Part shown: piece by piece, positions 1-10,300 of the stretch
Numbering within the stretch: the first letter of the stretch is position 1
How the letters are laid out: every line of letters starts with the position of its first letter
Notes under the pieces: generated by a model
Told to the model about the DNA's origin: nothing
What the model saw: the letters and a program-made list of their open reading frames with translations, nothing else
Database searches by the model: none
Made by a program: the position numbers and the translations under genes
NCBI GenBank assembly: GCA_016721945.1
Contig: JADKHC010000006.1
Location: 1-22,648 of the forward strand
Source of the DNA: Verrucomicrobiota bacterium
GTDB lineage: Bacteria; Verrucomicrobiota; Verrucomicrobiia; Opitutales; Opitutaceae
Direction: 5' to 3'
DNA length: 22,648 bases

Positions 1-22
1 GGCATCAGGGCACGTTTCAAAT

Positions 23-684
23 TCACTGCTCGTAAACTGCATAGAGTCCGTAAATATCGAAATGAGAACTTTTGCGTTGGGATCAGAAATGTTAATGTCC
101 AACGCATCATTACCATTGTTTTTACAGGCCGCAAAGGTTGACGCCTTGAATAGCGTATGCGGGTTACTTATTACCAATGTTACCTTCGACGCCATTGTGG
201 GAAGAACCGAAACTAAGACCGAATGCATTTAGGAAGGTGTCCATTGGAGCCTTCGGCTGCCGAACCAGCCCAACCCGTTCTCCCTCAAGAATGACTGTGC
301 CACCCGCGTTGAGCGTAGTTAATCAGCGCCGGGTTACATCACGGCATTTCGAGATAGAAAGATTGCGTTGTAACTCCGAAGCGTTGGCAGATTGAACGTG
401 GTTGCGGTTCCGACAGTCCACGTGTGTCCGGCGCTTGTCGCCCGGTGGAACCCAGACCACTGCCCGTCAGGCCAAAATTGGTTGAGTCGGCGAGGAAGTT
501 ACCCGTACTGCCGCGACGCCCAGCTTCCGATGTTGCCGGCGAACGGCAGCATCAGCGCCCGATGCGCAAACCTGTATCGCTCAAGGGTCACTCATCACGT
601 TCATCAGGGTATTTTCCCAGTTGATTAAGGCGGTAGGAACCACTGCAATTCCAAACACAGCTATTCCAACAAGGCGTTTTGCAT
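23..684 (-). pseudogene. Small secreted protein gene, frame-broken (PEP-CTERM-associated-like domain)
   Basis: Reading the minus strand and stepping between frames gives one coherent protein. It has a hydrophobic N-terminus (LVGIAVFGIAVVPTA, from an ATG at 684), then NFLADSTNFGLTGSGL, GHTWTVGTATTFNLPTL, NPALINYAQRGGTVILEG, DTFLNAFGLSFGSSHNGV, NNGNDALDINISDPNAKVLI, and a final YGLYAVYEQ followed by a stop at 25-23. From memory, this order matches a small extracellular domain often found in exported PEP-CTERM-type proteins; the function is unknown. At least four indels separate the pieces. Since the ends of this window are error-rich throughout, the breaks may be sequencing errors rather than decay. 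The expected product is about 220 residues, exported by a signal peptide. The family assignment is from motif recall only, so confidence is moderate. Confidence 0.45.
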
Positions 685-1078
685 TCCTGTTGAGAGTAGT
701 TCCTGACAGGCCAAACCATTTCTTAGATTAAGAAATCGTAAACTTAGCATGGTGTGGGCCTAACGGTTTGGCTGAAAGACCTCGCCTTCTTTTTGGTCTT
801 TTACTGGGGCCTAATACGACGTGACTTCGTAGATCTATTTAATCTGGTAATTTTCGCGGTCGCATCACGTGTGACAACTACTTTTTCATCGGATGGCTTT
901 ACTAGAGTTGGCGGTAGCTAAAGTTTATCAAATCTACATTAGTTGCTGAAACATGGCGATTGAGGACAGGAACGTCTGATCGTAAGTTTTTCCCATTACA
1001 GTGCCGAACCGACTGCAATCGATTATTTGACTGGTTGCGAAAGGATGAAAAGTAGGGCCTCAAAACCCGCGCTTTGTA
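685..1078. other. Intergenic stretch without a recognisable gene
   Basis: No coding pattern was found on either strand in this ~390-nt gap between two minus-strand genes. The only structure seen is a short AT-rich inverted repeat near 717-733 (TTTCTTA/TAAGAAA). The base composition is lower in GC than the flanking genes, as expected for a spacer carrying the promoter of the secreted-protein gene. Confidence 0.4.
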
Positions 1079-3905
1079 TTAGGGCGTCGCGAGGCGATGG
1101 CGAGAATGGGTACGGCGCGAAATCGCCGTAGCATTGCACGCCGCGCCGGAGGTCGTTGGCGTAATAGAGAATGAGGTGTCGAAAATGTTGTGATACGGAC
1201 TTGGACCCAGGCCGTTCTTTATCAAACAGAATCCGGCGACGGGTTCGCATTGCGCATAGGCATCGTACCGCCCAAGAACGGAGAACGTTGGCACTGCCAG
1301 GCGGTCCGTTCGCTCATCACGCAGACTTGCGGGAGCCGTAGTGACCCATCGAGGCCGAAAGCCTACTCGGTTGTTGGATACAAGTCGGCGCTGAAGCCGA
1401 CGCGCTGGCCGAGGAGACTGCCAGCGGTGCCGTCGGGCTCGCTCAGTTCAAGTAGACGATCGGGCTTTTGGGTAAAACCTGTCGTTCGTAACGCTGGTAA
1501 CCGATCCAGCGTCCGCCTGACTTCGAAAGCAGTGCGTTGAAACATTCCGTCCACGTAATCGAGCGTGAGATTCAAGTTTTCCGAGCGGCGCCACGCGACG
1601 TTGACGACGCCGGTGGTGATATTGGTGATCTTGCCGACCTCAGCGTATCGCCAATTTCAGGGGCGCACGGATCACGCGGGCTGCACAAAGGCTTCAAGGT
1701 CGGCTGCGTCTGTGCCGGGAAAGGCGTAATCCATGGCGGCTTTTCGTCATGACGTAGTCGGGCGAGGCGTGGAGGCGGTGGATTGCCCAATATGGTAAAC
1801 ACACCCACGGTGCGGTGACGGCCGACTCGGCTCGCAGTCCGCGGTTGGGGGCATCGCGCGAGGCGATGGTGTAGGATTCTTGGCGGCGTGAGTCGAGGAT
1901 GGTGTGGACACTCGATCGGACCTGCGCTGGGCGCGTGGTCGTCGCCGAGGGTGTTGCGACCGCCCATGACCGAGTGGGGAAAAACGGTTCGTGGTGGCGA
2001 CGCTGCTGCGCAAGGTGTTCCCGTGGGCGAAACTGATTTTATGCCACCGACCGGGGCGATTGGCTTCCGCACCGGAGCTGGAAGCAACGTAACGCGCGCC
2101 GAAGTCGTGATCGATGTCGCGGATACCGTTTGGCATCCAGTGCGCGGGTAGCAGCGGAGCTGGTTCGCCGAACAAGTCGGCGAGTGATGCCACGGCCGGA
2201 CCAAAAACGGGTCCTCCGCGGGCGGCGTGCCGTCGGCACAGACGGAGGTGTCGGTGTGCGACGAGAGGTGATTGTTGCGGTAGTCGGTGCCGATGGGCGA
2301 GCGTGCCAAGTCCGGTCGGGAGGGCGGGAGCCTGGTTGGTCGAGACGATCGCGCCATCGTAATGGGTTTGGTAATCCTGGGAAGACGGAGCGGTTGCGGC
2401 CGCCACGGTGGAGCAGGACTTCGTCGTAGAATGCGGCGGAGGTGCGACGACGGGTGTCGTGAAGCGGGTTGTAAAGACCCGCGATCGACGAGCGCTTGCC
2501 AGCGATCACGGTCAACACCGGCGAGACCGCGGAAATGGGTGATGTTGCACGTGAACTGGCGTCGAAGACGAGCCGCCATTCAGCAGGAAGCCGAACCAGT
2601 GCGGCAGGACAAGCGAGTGGAACGCGGATGCTGGCCTCGCTGTAATTTCTCCAACGCGGGAGCCATTTCGTTGAGCGACACCACGACATATCGCGGCCGA
2701 AAGGGGGCGGAGGGTGCCGAGGCGGAGAGCTTGAGGTCTGCAGTGAACGCGTCGTAGCCGCGACTGATTACACTATGGAAATCGAATGGCCGTACAGGCC
2801 CAGTTGGAGGTTCGGCAGTACGTCGTAGGTGACGGAAGTCAGGGCGGCGGCGCGTCGTTCGCGGCGGCCGAAGGGATGAAGGCTGCCGGGCAGGGCAACG
2901 AGTCCAGCGTCGGGCGCGAAAAAGGTCGGTGTTTCGTATGCCTTCACGGCCGCCGAAAGCCGCAACTCCGCCGGAGCCGGCGGCACCGGGAGCGACGGAG
3001 GTCACGGTGCCGGAGTTGGTGCTGAAGAGCGGAGTGCCGTCGGCGTTGCGGACGTTGGGGGTGGCACCGTAGAGGGGGCTGTTGGTTGGGGCGGTTGAAG
3101 TGCTGGCCGTGCGGAGGTAGCCGAGATCGGACTTGGTGGGCGGGGTGGAGCGAGCGAAGTTGGCGTTGAGTCGCAGACGGAGTTTGCCGTTGAGCAAGGT
3201 GCGGCCGTGTTGGAGCGAGAGGGAGGATTGCGGTTAAGATTGAGTCACCGGTCGCCGGAAGGCATCGAGTAGGCCACTCTGCTCGGGCGGTCGCGTGGCG
3301 GCGTCGCTGTCGAGTAGTTGCGTTGGAGAAAGGCGTTGAGGTTCACCACGCCGCTGCGTTCGAGCTGTTCGCGATTATAAATGCGATAAGGCAGCGCGCC
3401 ATCGCGAGTGCGCGGGAGACCGAGGTTGCCTGGCCATGCGCGGGATGAGCAAGGCTTCACCGCGAGCGACCGCGCCCAGGCGTCGGCGCTGACCCTCGAC
3501 GACGAAGGGATCGGGCTGGTGACTTCCTCGGCGGCTTGGAGGTTTGAGTTTCGACGGTGCAGGGTGCGACTGGCCGCGACGAGCAGCCCTGACATTCGCG
3601 TAGCGACCTATAACCAGGCCTACCGCCACGAGTTGGTGAGTGCCGGACGGCACGGCAGGAAATAAGAACACGCCGCGGTCATCCGTCTCGTTGACGAGCT
3701 GCACGTCGGGCAATACGACTCTGACGTCGCTGGCGGGCGCGCCACGGGTCCGAGCAAACGGCCTTGCACCGCGCCGGAGGCGGTTGTGTTAGCGGTAGTG
3801 CCCGGGTTTGGCGCGTGGGCCGAGGTTCCGGATCTTCGGGCTTGGCTGAGGCGGGGGAAGCAGGAAGATTGCCGACAGCGTCAGGAGGGCGACGAGGGAA
3901 CGCAT
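1079..3905 (-). pseudogene. TonB-dependent outer-membrane receptor with carboxypeptidase-like N-terminal domain, multiply frame-broken
   Basis: An ATG at 3905 opens a clear signal peptide (MRSLVALLTLSAIFLLPPP). In shifting frames, there follow a carboxypeptidase-regulatory-like beta domain (GVFLFPAVPSGTHQL), the linker AEEVTS..DPFVVEGQ, a plug motif ALPYRIYNREQLERSGVVNL ending in LLDSDAATRPPEQ, and barrel segments including LRLRLNANFARS. The C-terminal part contains GKITNITTGVVNVAWRRSEN, DLFGEPAPL and NIFDTSF..YYAND..GVQCYGDF, close to the stop at 1079. In Opitutaceae such receptors take up bulky ligands across the outer membrane with TonB energy; the ligand cannot be inferred. The span predicts about 940 residues, a normal length. 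There are many indels, roughly one per 100-200 nt, so no long continuous frame survives. This is either a decayed gene or sequencing error near a contig end, and the even spread of indels with preserved total length favours error. Confidence 0.72.
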
Positions 3906-3989
3906 GGTGGATTTGTGGAAATGAAGAATACGCAATTAGGCAGGAGGCGACAGCATCGCCGCGCCGACTGCAAGCTTTGGCTCCGGCGA

Positions 3990-5018
3990 CTAGGTGTGGC
4001 GGGGCTCGGTGCCGACAGGCGCTAGCGGTGGATCTCCGGCGGGGTCGCGCGACATGAGATCGCGGACGGCTTTGCGGGGGTCTTTATCGGCGTAGAGCGT
4101 GGCGTAGACTTCGTCGATGATCGGCGTGGTGGCGTTGGCGCGACGGGCGAGTTGGTATGCACCGCTGGCGGTGGTCACGCCTTCGGCCACGACCATGCCC
4201 ATCTCTTTGGATTTCGACGAGCTTGCGGCCCTTGCCGAGTTCTTCTTCCGACGTGGCGATTCCGACTGTGCTTGCTCGTGCAGGTGACGATGAGATCGCC
4301 GATGCCACTGAGGCCGGAGAAAGTTTCGGACGGCCGCCGAGCGAACTCGCCGAGGCGGGCCATCTCAACGATGCCGCGAGTCATGAGCGCGGCCTTGGGT
4401 GACGTCGCCCAGACCCATGCCGTCGAGGATGCCGGCGGCGAGTGCGAGGACGTTTTTCAATGCGCCACCGAGCTCGGCCTGACGACGTCGTCGGAGGTGT
4501 AGATGCGCAGGTATTCGTTCATGAACGCCTGCTGCACAGCGAGGACGGCTTGCGGATCGTGCGAGGCCGTCATCACGGCGGTGGGACGCGGCGGGCAACT
4601 TCTCGGCGTGGCTTGGGCCGGAGGAGAATGGCGTGGCGAACGTCGCCGAGAAGCTCGGCCACCAGTTCGCTCATGCGCTTACACGAACCAGTCTCCTATG
4701 CCTTGGCGACGTTGACATAGATGAGATTTGCGGGGCGCGGTACGGCGGCGAGTTTGCCGAGCAGATCGCGCATGTACTGGCTGGGCGCGGCGAGCACGAC
4801 GATGTCGGCGTTGGCACAAGCGCGAGCAAGGTCGGGCTCGAAGCGCAGAGCGTCAGGGATCTCGACGCCCTTGAGGAAACGCTCGTTGCGGCGGGTGCGC
4901 GCCATCTCCGCGAGGTAGTCGGGGAATGGGCCCCAGAGGGAAACCGCGTGCTTGTTTTCGCACAAAACTGGCCAGGGCCATTGCCCCAACCGCCGTCGCT
5001 CAGTACGCTGATATTCAT
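3990..5018 (-). pseudogene. gpsA: NAD(P)H-dependent glycerol-3-phosphate dehydrogenase, frame-broken
   Basis: GpsA reduces dihydroxyacetone phosphate to sn-glycerol 3-phosphate for phospholipid synthesis in the cytoplasm. The ATG at 5018 starts MNISVLSDGGWG, the GxGxWG nucleotide-binding loop. Family landmarks follow in order across shifted frames: ENKHAVSLWGP, NADIVVLAAPSQYMRDLL, LIYVNVAK, AELGGALKNVLALAAGILDG with its catalytic lysine, MTRGIVEMARLG, SETFSGLSGIGDLIVTCTS, and a C-terminal EGVTTASGAYQL. The stop is at 3990. The 1,029-nt span fits the usual 330-345 residues. At least six small indels break the frame, and each reads as a missing or extra base in otherwise perfect family sequence. 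It lies 30 nt downstream of the DUF486 gene and 84 nt upstream of the TonB-receptor start, all on one strand. An essential single-copy gene broken this often suggests base-calling error rather than a true pseudogene. Confidence 0.85.
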
Positions 5019-5048
5019 TTTAGGGATAGGAAGATGGATTGGTATTTG

Positions 5049-5413
5049 TTATTGCCCGCCCGTGCCGCCAGGCTTGAACGCGGTGGCGAAAAAGACTGCG
5101 AGCAGGATGCAGAGAAAGCTGACGGCGTAGTTCCAGGTCAGGCGTTCCTTCAATACGAACCAGGCGAAAACGACAAACACGCCGAGCGTGATGACCTCCT
5201 GGATGATTTTCAATTGGTAGCCGGTGAAGGTGCCGCTGAGGTAGCCAGCGCGGTTGGCCGGAACCATCAGACAGTACTCAAAGAACGCGATGCCCCATGA
5301 GACGAGGATGACGGCGAGCATGGTTTTGCTTTCGAGAAACCCGAACTTCAGATGCCCGTACCAGGCGAGCGTCATAAAGATATTGGACAGACGAGGAGGA
5401 GAATGGTTTTCAC
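5049..5413 (-). CDS. DUF486 (DMT-like) small membrane protein with one frameshift near its start
   Basis: The continuous part (from an internal ATG at 5375) reads MTLAWYGHLKF, ILVSWGIAFFEYCLMVPANR, LSGTFTGYQLKIIQEVITL and VFAWFVLKERLTWNYAVSF. These are the hallmarks of the DUF486/COG3169 inner-membrane family, which resembles half of a drug/metabolite transporter with four membrane spans. Its substrate is unknown. The usual N-terminus, a hydrophobic first helix, is also present: a GTG at 5413 begins VKTILLLVC and leads to the main frame if one base is restored near 5385-5388 (about 120 residues in total, the normal length). Starting at 5375 would delete most of the first helix, so a single-base deletion, biological or technical, is the better explanation. 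It is followed by gpsA on the same strand. Confidence 0.8.
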
Positions 5414-5433
5414 GCTAGGGAAGAATTTGATTT

Positions 5434-5456
5434 ACCGCAGAGATCGCGGAGGGCGC
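5434..5456. repeat. Short GC-rich 9-nt-period repeat (GCAGAG/GCGGAG units)
   Basis: Three near-identical units (GCAGAGATC, GCGGAGGGC, GCAGAG) follow each other with a 9-nt period. They lie just outside the DUF486 start and beside the hairpin at 5476-5538. Such 'CGCAGAG' arrays are, from memory, common intergenic filler in several environmental phyla; no function is known. Confidence 0.55.
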
Positions 5457-5475
5457 AGAGGTTTCGGTTTCGTTT

Positions 5476-5538
5476 CACGCAAAGTCGCAACGCGAAGCAA
5501 TGCATGTGTTTTCTTTGCGCCTTAGCGTCTTTGGCGTG
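5476..5538. repeat. Imperfect inverted repeat overlapping the 3' end of the epimerase gene
   Basis: The arm at 5476-5497 (CACGCAAAGTCGCAACGCGAAG) and the arm at 5513-5538 pair with a few bulges around a ~15-nt loop. The right arm contributes the last five or six codons and the stop of the epimerase on the minus strand. The hairpin could act as a transcription terminator or 3' stabiliser for that gene; the pattern looks like an interspersed intergenic repeat. Confidence 0.6.
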
Positions 5539-6593
5539 AGGCTTCATGGCTGGTTTGCGCGCAGCGAGTTCTAGGCTCAGCATTTGGTAGCCCCTTAAAC
5601 CACTCGACGAGTTGCAGGCCGTCTTCGAGCGTGACGCGGGGTTCGAAGCCGACTCGGCGGCGGACGCGGTCGATACTGGCGCAGGTTTCGGGCAAGTCGC
5701 CGGGTTGCGGCGGGAGGAGTTCGATTTGCGCGGAGCGGCCGAGGAGTTTTTCCAGCATCTGTACGAAGAGGCGCATCTCGACCGGGCGGTGATGGCCGAG
5801 GTTGAAAACGCGGTAGGGCGGATTCGACGGGCTCGCCGTGGGCGGAACGAGTGGTTCGGTTTGCCCTTCGGTTTTGCTTGCGGCAGGCGGGTAGAGCAGG
5901 ACTTTAAGAATACCGTCGACGACGTCGTCGACGTAGGTGAAGTCGCGGAGAGATTTACCTTCGTTGAAAAGTTTCAACGGTTTTCCTTCGCTGATCGCTT
6001 TGGCGAACAGGATCGGCGTCATGTCGGGCCGTCCCCACGGTCCGTACACGGTGAAGAAGCGCAGGCCGGTGATGCGCAGCTTATGCAGATGCGCGTAGCT
6101 GTAGGCCATAAGCTCGTTGCTTTTTTTCGTGGCGCCGTAAAACGAGATCGGTTGGTCGGTGATTTGGTCCTCGGAAAAGGGTAGGGTTGCGCCGGCGCCG
6201 TAGATGCTGCTTGAGGACGCGAAGACGAGGTGCTTGGGCGGATGCGCGCGGCAGGCTTCGAGGACGTTGAGGAAGCCGGTGATGTTGCTTTGCACGTAGG
6301 CCGCAGGGTTTTCCGTGCTGTAACGCACGCCTGCTTGCGCGCCGAGGTGGATGACGTAGTCGGGTTTGAAGTGCGTGTAGACGCCGTTGAAAGCCGTGGC
6401 GTCGCTGAAATCGCTTTTGAGAAAACGGAAGTTCTCGAACTTCTCCAATTCAGCCAGCCGCGCGCTTGAGGTCGACGGAGTAGTAGTCGTTGAGGTTGTC
6501 CACGCCGAGCACTTCGCAGTGATTGCTCTCCGCAAGACGACGGGCAACATGGTAACCGATGAAGCCGGCCGCGCCGGTCACGAGGACTTTCAT
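5522..6593 (-). CDS. NAD-dependent nucleotide-sugar epimerase, UDP-glucuronate 4-epimerase-like, with a 2-nt frame break near the N-terminus
   Basis: This is an extended short-chain dehydrogenase/reductase. The ATG at 6593 gives MKVLVTGAAGFIGYHVARRL, the NAD-binding GxxGxxG motif, followed by GVDNLNDYYSVDLK. The frame then changes at a (CG)n run near 6459-6467, and the remainder reads ARLAELEKFENFRFLKSDF to the end. Adding back one lost CG unit restores the expected DLKxARLAEL. Later features are the catalytic SSSSIYG and YGATKKSNE (Y-x3-K), RFFTVYGPWGRPDM, FTYVDDVV and NLGHHRPVEM, typical of UDP-glucuronate/galacturonate 4-epimerases that supply sugars for surface polysaccharides. A short Pro/Ser/Thr-rich insert (around PLVPPTASP) precedes NLGHH. 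The last residues (EASRQRR) are encoded by an intergenic repeat. The exact substrate is not certain. Confidence 0.85.
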
Positions 6594-6753
6594 TGTCCGC
6601 GATTTACCCGATTCGGTGCGATGCGGCTAGGCGAAAAATTAAGAGACGGCAAAACTGGCCCGATTCGCGCTAGTAAACGGACGACCCATTGTTCGTCGCT
6701 TCGCCTTGAATCAGCTGGCGAGCTTTCGCGCACAGATTCCATGAAACTTTCTA

Positions 6754-6781
6754 TTGATTGCCAAAAAATCGTTCCTATAAG
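6754..6781 (+). promoter_or_regulatory. Probable sigma-70-type promoter for the glutaredoxin gene
   Basis: TTGATT (6754-6759) and TATAAG (6776-6781) are separated by 16 nt and sit 36 nt before the ATG at 6817, giving a leader of about 30 nt. No Shine-Dalgarno sequence is visible before that ATG. The rest of 6594-6816 separates the divergent epimerase and glutaredoxin genes, and I see no gene in it. Confidence 0.5.
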
Positions 6782-6816
6782 TTGCGCCACTTTTGTCCAT
6801 ACGTTCGGTTACTCGC

Positions 6817-7152
6817 ATGAAGATCAAAGCATATCTAAAGCCCAGCTGTGGCTGGTCCAATGGCGTTCGCGCCATCATGCGCAAATACACCCTCGCGTAT
6901 GAAGACATCGACATCATCAACAATCGCGCGAATTACGCCGAGATGGTGCAGAAGTCTGGCCAACCGCTTTCGCCCTGCGTCGAAGTTGACGGCGTTATGC
7001 TCGCCGATGTGTCGGGCGAAGAAGTCGAAAACTATCTTTTGTCCAACGATTTGGTTAAGCCCAGCAATGCACCCGCCGAAGCGCTCACCAATGTGGGCTG
7101 CTCCGACGATGAACATGCCAAAATGGCGACTAAAACGGTCCGCTTCTTTTAA
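6817..7152 (+). CDS. Glutaredoxin-family protein, monothiol-like CGWS active site
   Basis: A 111-residue thioredoxin-fold protein starting MKIKAYLKPSCGWSNGVR. The active-site tetrad C11-G-W-S resembles the CGFS site of monothiol glutaredoxins, with the second cysteine replaced by serine. The cis-proline region is present as LSPCVEVDGVML, followed by the GSH-binding-type ADVSGEEVENYL. Monothiol glutaredoxins carry or transfer Fe-S clusters, while dithiol members reduce disulfides with glutathione; which applies here is not decided by sequence alone. An upstream TTG in the same frame (6793) is a weaker start because it would lie inside the likely leader. A terminator follows at 7188, so co-transcription with gltB is unlikely. 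The C-terminal tail contains an extra NVGCSDDEH cysteine. Confidence 0.82.
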   Translation: MKIKAYLKPSCGWSNGVRAIMRKYTLAYEDIDIINNRANYAEMVQKSGQPLSPCVEVDGVMLADVSGEEVENYLLSNDLVKPSNAPAEALTNVGCSDDEHAKMATKTVRFF

Positions 7153-7187
7153 CCTCAACCTGCTCGCCAATTCTCATAACGCTTTGG

Positions 7188-7213
7188 GCCGGCCTCAAAA
7201 AGGGCCGGCTTTT
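7188..7213 (+). terminator. Rho-independent terminator after the glutaredoxin gene
   Basis: GCCGGCC (7188-7194) and GGCCGGC (7203-7209) form a perfect 7-bp stem around an A-rich loop, followed directly by TTTT. It is placed 36 nt after the glutaredoxin stop. Confidence 0.75.
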
Positions 7214-7280
7214 GCGCCTCAGCGATCCTCCTCCTCTTATCTCCTTTCACCACTCAAAGACTCCACGCCGCACACGGTAC

Positions 7281-7310
7281 TTGATCATCCTTTTCTTTTA
7301 AGTTTGATCA
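7281..7310. promoter_or_regulatory. Two TTGATCA copies upstream of gltB, possible operator
   Basis: TTGATCA occurs at 7281-7287 and 7304-7310, 23 nt apart, and each contains the palindrome TGATCA. Both lie 65-95 nt before the preferred gltB start, where a regulator of nitrogen assimilation could bind. The remaining sequence of this intergenic region shows no gene. Confidence 0.35.
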
Positions 7311-7374
7311 GCCGTTTTACTCAGCCCGAATTTTTTAGCTTTACTCATTGACCCACCCTTTAACACCGCACGGT

Positions 7375-10300
7375 ATGGCCAGAATGCATAGTAGAAGCGA
7401 TAGCACCCAAAAGCGCCCCAGCACGTCAGCTCGGCTTGCCGAAAAAGAGAAGCTTTATGATCCGTCTTTCGAGCACGACGCTTGCGGCGTTGGCTTTGTT
7501 GTCGACATGAAGGGTCGCAATCACCAGATCGTCAGACAGGCGGTCCAGATCTTGGAAAACCTCGATCACCGCGGTGCCGCTGGCAGTGAGGTCAACACCG
7601 GTGACGGTGCTGGCGTTCTCATGCAGCTGCCGCACTCGTTCTTCGTGGAAGTCGCGAAGAAGGCCCGTATCTCGCTGCCCGCTGCTGGCGAGTATGGCGT
7701 CGGTATTATCTTCCTTCCGCGCAATCAGACGCAGCGTCGTCGCCTCGAAGAACGTTTCCAACAGATCGTGCAATCCGAGGGCCAGGCTTTCCTCGGCTGG
7801 CGCACCGTTCCGACCGACAATTCCTCACTCGGCGAAACCGCCAAATCCTCCGAGCCGTACATGCGCCAGGCCTTCATCGGGCGCGATGCATCGCTCAAGG
7901 ACGACCTCGCTTTCGAGCGCAAACTCTACGTTATCCGCAAGCGCGCTTACACCGAGATTCGCACCTCCACGATGGATGGTGCCGAATACTGGTATATGCC
8001 CAGCCTCTCGTGCCGCACGATTGTGTATAAGGGCATGTTGCTGACGACTCAGCTCGCGACCTATTTCACCGATCTGAATAACCCTGCGATGGAGACGTCG
8101 CTCGCGCTCGTTCACTCGCGTTTTTCGACGAACACCTTCCCCAGCTGGGAGCGTTCGCACCCGTACCGTTACGTCGCCCACAACGGCGAAATCAACACCC
8201 TACGCGGCAACATCAACTGGATGCACGCCCGCGAAGCGCTGTTCGAGTCCGAGCTCTTCGGCGACGACATCAAGAAGATCCTCCCGATTGTCGACCCGAA
8301 CGGTTCCGACTCGGCGATGTTCGATAACACCCTCGAACTGCTCTATCTCGCCGGTCGCCCCATCGCCCACGCGGTGATGATGATGATCCCCGAGCCGTGG
8401 TCCAACCACGAGAGCATGAGCGATGAACGCAAAGCGTTTTATCAATATCACTCCTGCTTGATGGAGCCATGGGACGGCCCGGCGTCCATCGCGTTTACCG
8501 ATGGTAAGTCGATCGGTGCCATCCTCGACCGCAACGGTCTGCGTCCGTCCCGTTTCTACGTCACCAAGGACGGGCTCGTGATCATGGCCTCCGAAGCCGG
8601 CGTGCTCGACATCCCTGCCGAGAACATCGAACGCAAAGGCCGCCTGCAACCCGGCCGTATTTTCATCGTCGATACCGAACAAGGCCGCATCGTCGAAGAC
8701 GAAGAAATCAAGGCCACGCTCGCCGCCGAGCGCCCGTATCGTCAGTGGCTCAACGAGCACCTCGTTCACCTCGAAGATATTCCCGCCGCTCCGGAAGTTC
8801 CCGCGCCGGATAACGACACGCTGCTGCAACGCCAGCTCGCGTTCGGTTACCCCTTTGAAGACCAACGCATCATCCTCACGCCGATGGCGAAGGACGGTAT
8901 CGAAGCGACTGGCTCCATGGGCAACGACGCCGCACTGGCCGTGCTCTCGAATAAGCCGCGCCTTCTGTTTGATTACTTCAAGCAGCTCTTTGCGCAGGTC
9001 ACTAACCCGCCGATCGATTGTATCCGCGAAGAGATTATCACCTCCGCCGAAACCCGTCTCGGCTCGGAAGGTAACCTTTTGGTTGCTCAACCTGGTGCCG
9101 CCCGTCGCGTCGAGTTGAAGTTGCCGGTCATCACGAACGAAGAGTTCGCCAAGATTCGCCGTCTCGACCGCCCCGGCTTCAAAGTCGGCGTGCTCCCAAC
9201 TCTCTTCCGCGTCACCCGCGGCGGAGGAAGGGCCAAGGCGCTCGAAGAGCTTTCCCTCATGGCCCGCCGCATGATCGAGGAAGAGGAAGTCACCGTCCTC
9301 GTTCTCAGCGACCGCGGCGTGACCAAAGAATTCGCCCCGATCCCGGCGCTCCTTGCTGTGGCCGGTCTGCATCATTTCCTAATCCGCGAAGGTCTACGCA
9401 CCCGCATCAGCATCGTCCTTGAAACCGGCGAAGCCCGCGAAGTGCACCATTTCGCGCTGCTGATTGGTTATGGTTGCAGCGTGGTCAACCCATACCTGGC
9501 CTTTGAGACAATCGACGGCATGATCCGCGACGGCCTTCTGCCCGACACCGAGCACAAGACCGCCTGCAAGAACTTCGTCAAAGCCGCCTCCAAGGGCGTC
9601 ATCAAGGTCATGTCCAAGATGGGCATTTCCGCGATCCAGAGCTACCGCGGCGCGCAAGTGTTCGAGGCGATCGGCCTGCGTCAGGACGTCATCGATCACT
9701 ACTTCACTTGGACGCCTTCACGCGTCGGCGGCATCGGTCTCGATGTCATCGCGCAGGAAGTCCTCGCCCGTCATCGCGCCGCCTTCCCGGACTACGCGGT
9801 CAACGGCCACGTTCTCCCCGCTGGTGGCGAATACAAATGGCGCGACGACGGCGAAGCCCATCTCTTCAATCCCGAAACCATTCACAGTCTCCAAAAGTCG
9901 GTCCGTACCGGCAGCTACAAGATCTTCAAAGAGTACTCTTCCAAGATCAACGATCAGTCGAAGAACCTCTGCACGCTGCGCGGCTTGCTCGATTTCAAGA
10001 CTTCCGCCTCGATCCCGATCGAAGAGGTCGAGTCGGTTGAGATGATCGTGAAGCGCTTCAAGACCGGTGCCATGTCGTACGGCTCCATCTCGAAGGAAGC
10101 TCACGAAACACTTGCTATCGCCATGAACCGCATCGGCGGTAAATCCAACACGGGCGAAGGCGGCGAAGACGCCGAACGCTTCATCCCGATGGCCAACGGC
10201 GACTCGAAGAATTCAGCGATCAAGCAGGTCGCTTCCGGCCGTTTCGGCGTCACGAGCAACTACCTCGTCAACGCTCGCGAAATCCAGATCAAGATGGCTC

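Noticed and set aside
1572..2579. Long minus-strand frame (335 codons) and overlapping frames at 1747-2406 and 2039-2689 as separate genes
   Set aside because: Each holds only short pieces of the TonB-receptor sequence joined to proline/arginine-rich off-frame translation, so they are fragments of one frame-broken gene.
7188..7374. Riboswitch-like leader before gltB
   Set aside because: The only strong stem is a simple terminator for the upstream glutaredoxin gene; no further conserved structure was visible.
8200..9375. Long minus-strand open frame (391 codons) opposite gltB, and similar ones at 11002-11928 and 12881-13483
   Set aside because: They mirror the codon bias of the strongly supported gltB/gltD frames, have no recognisable motifs and no ribosome sites, and are rich in residues expected from antisense reading of GC-rich genes.
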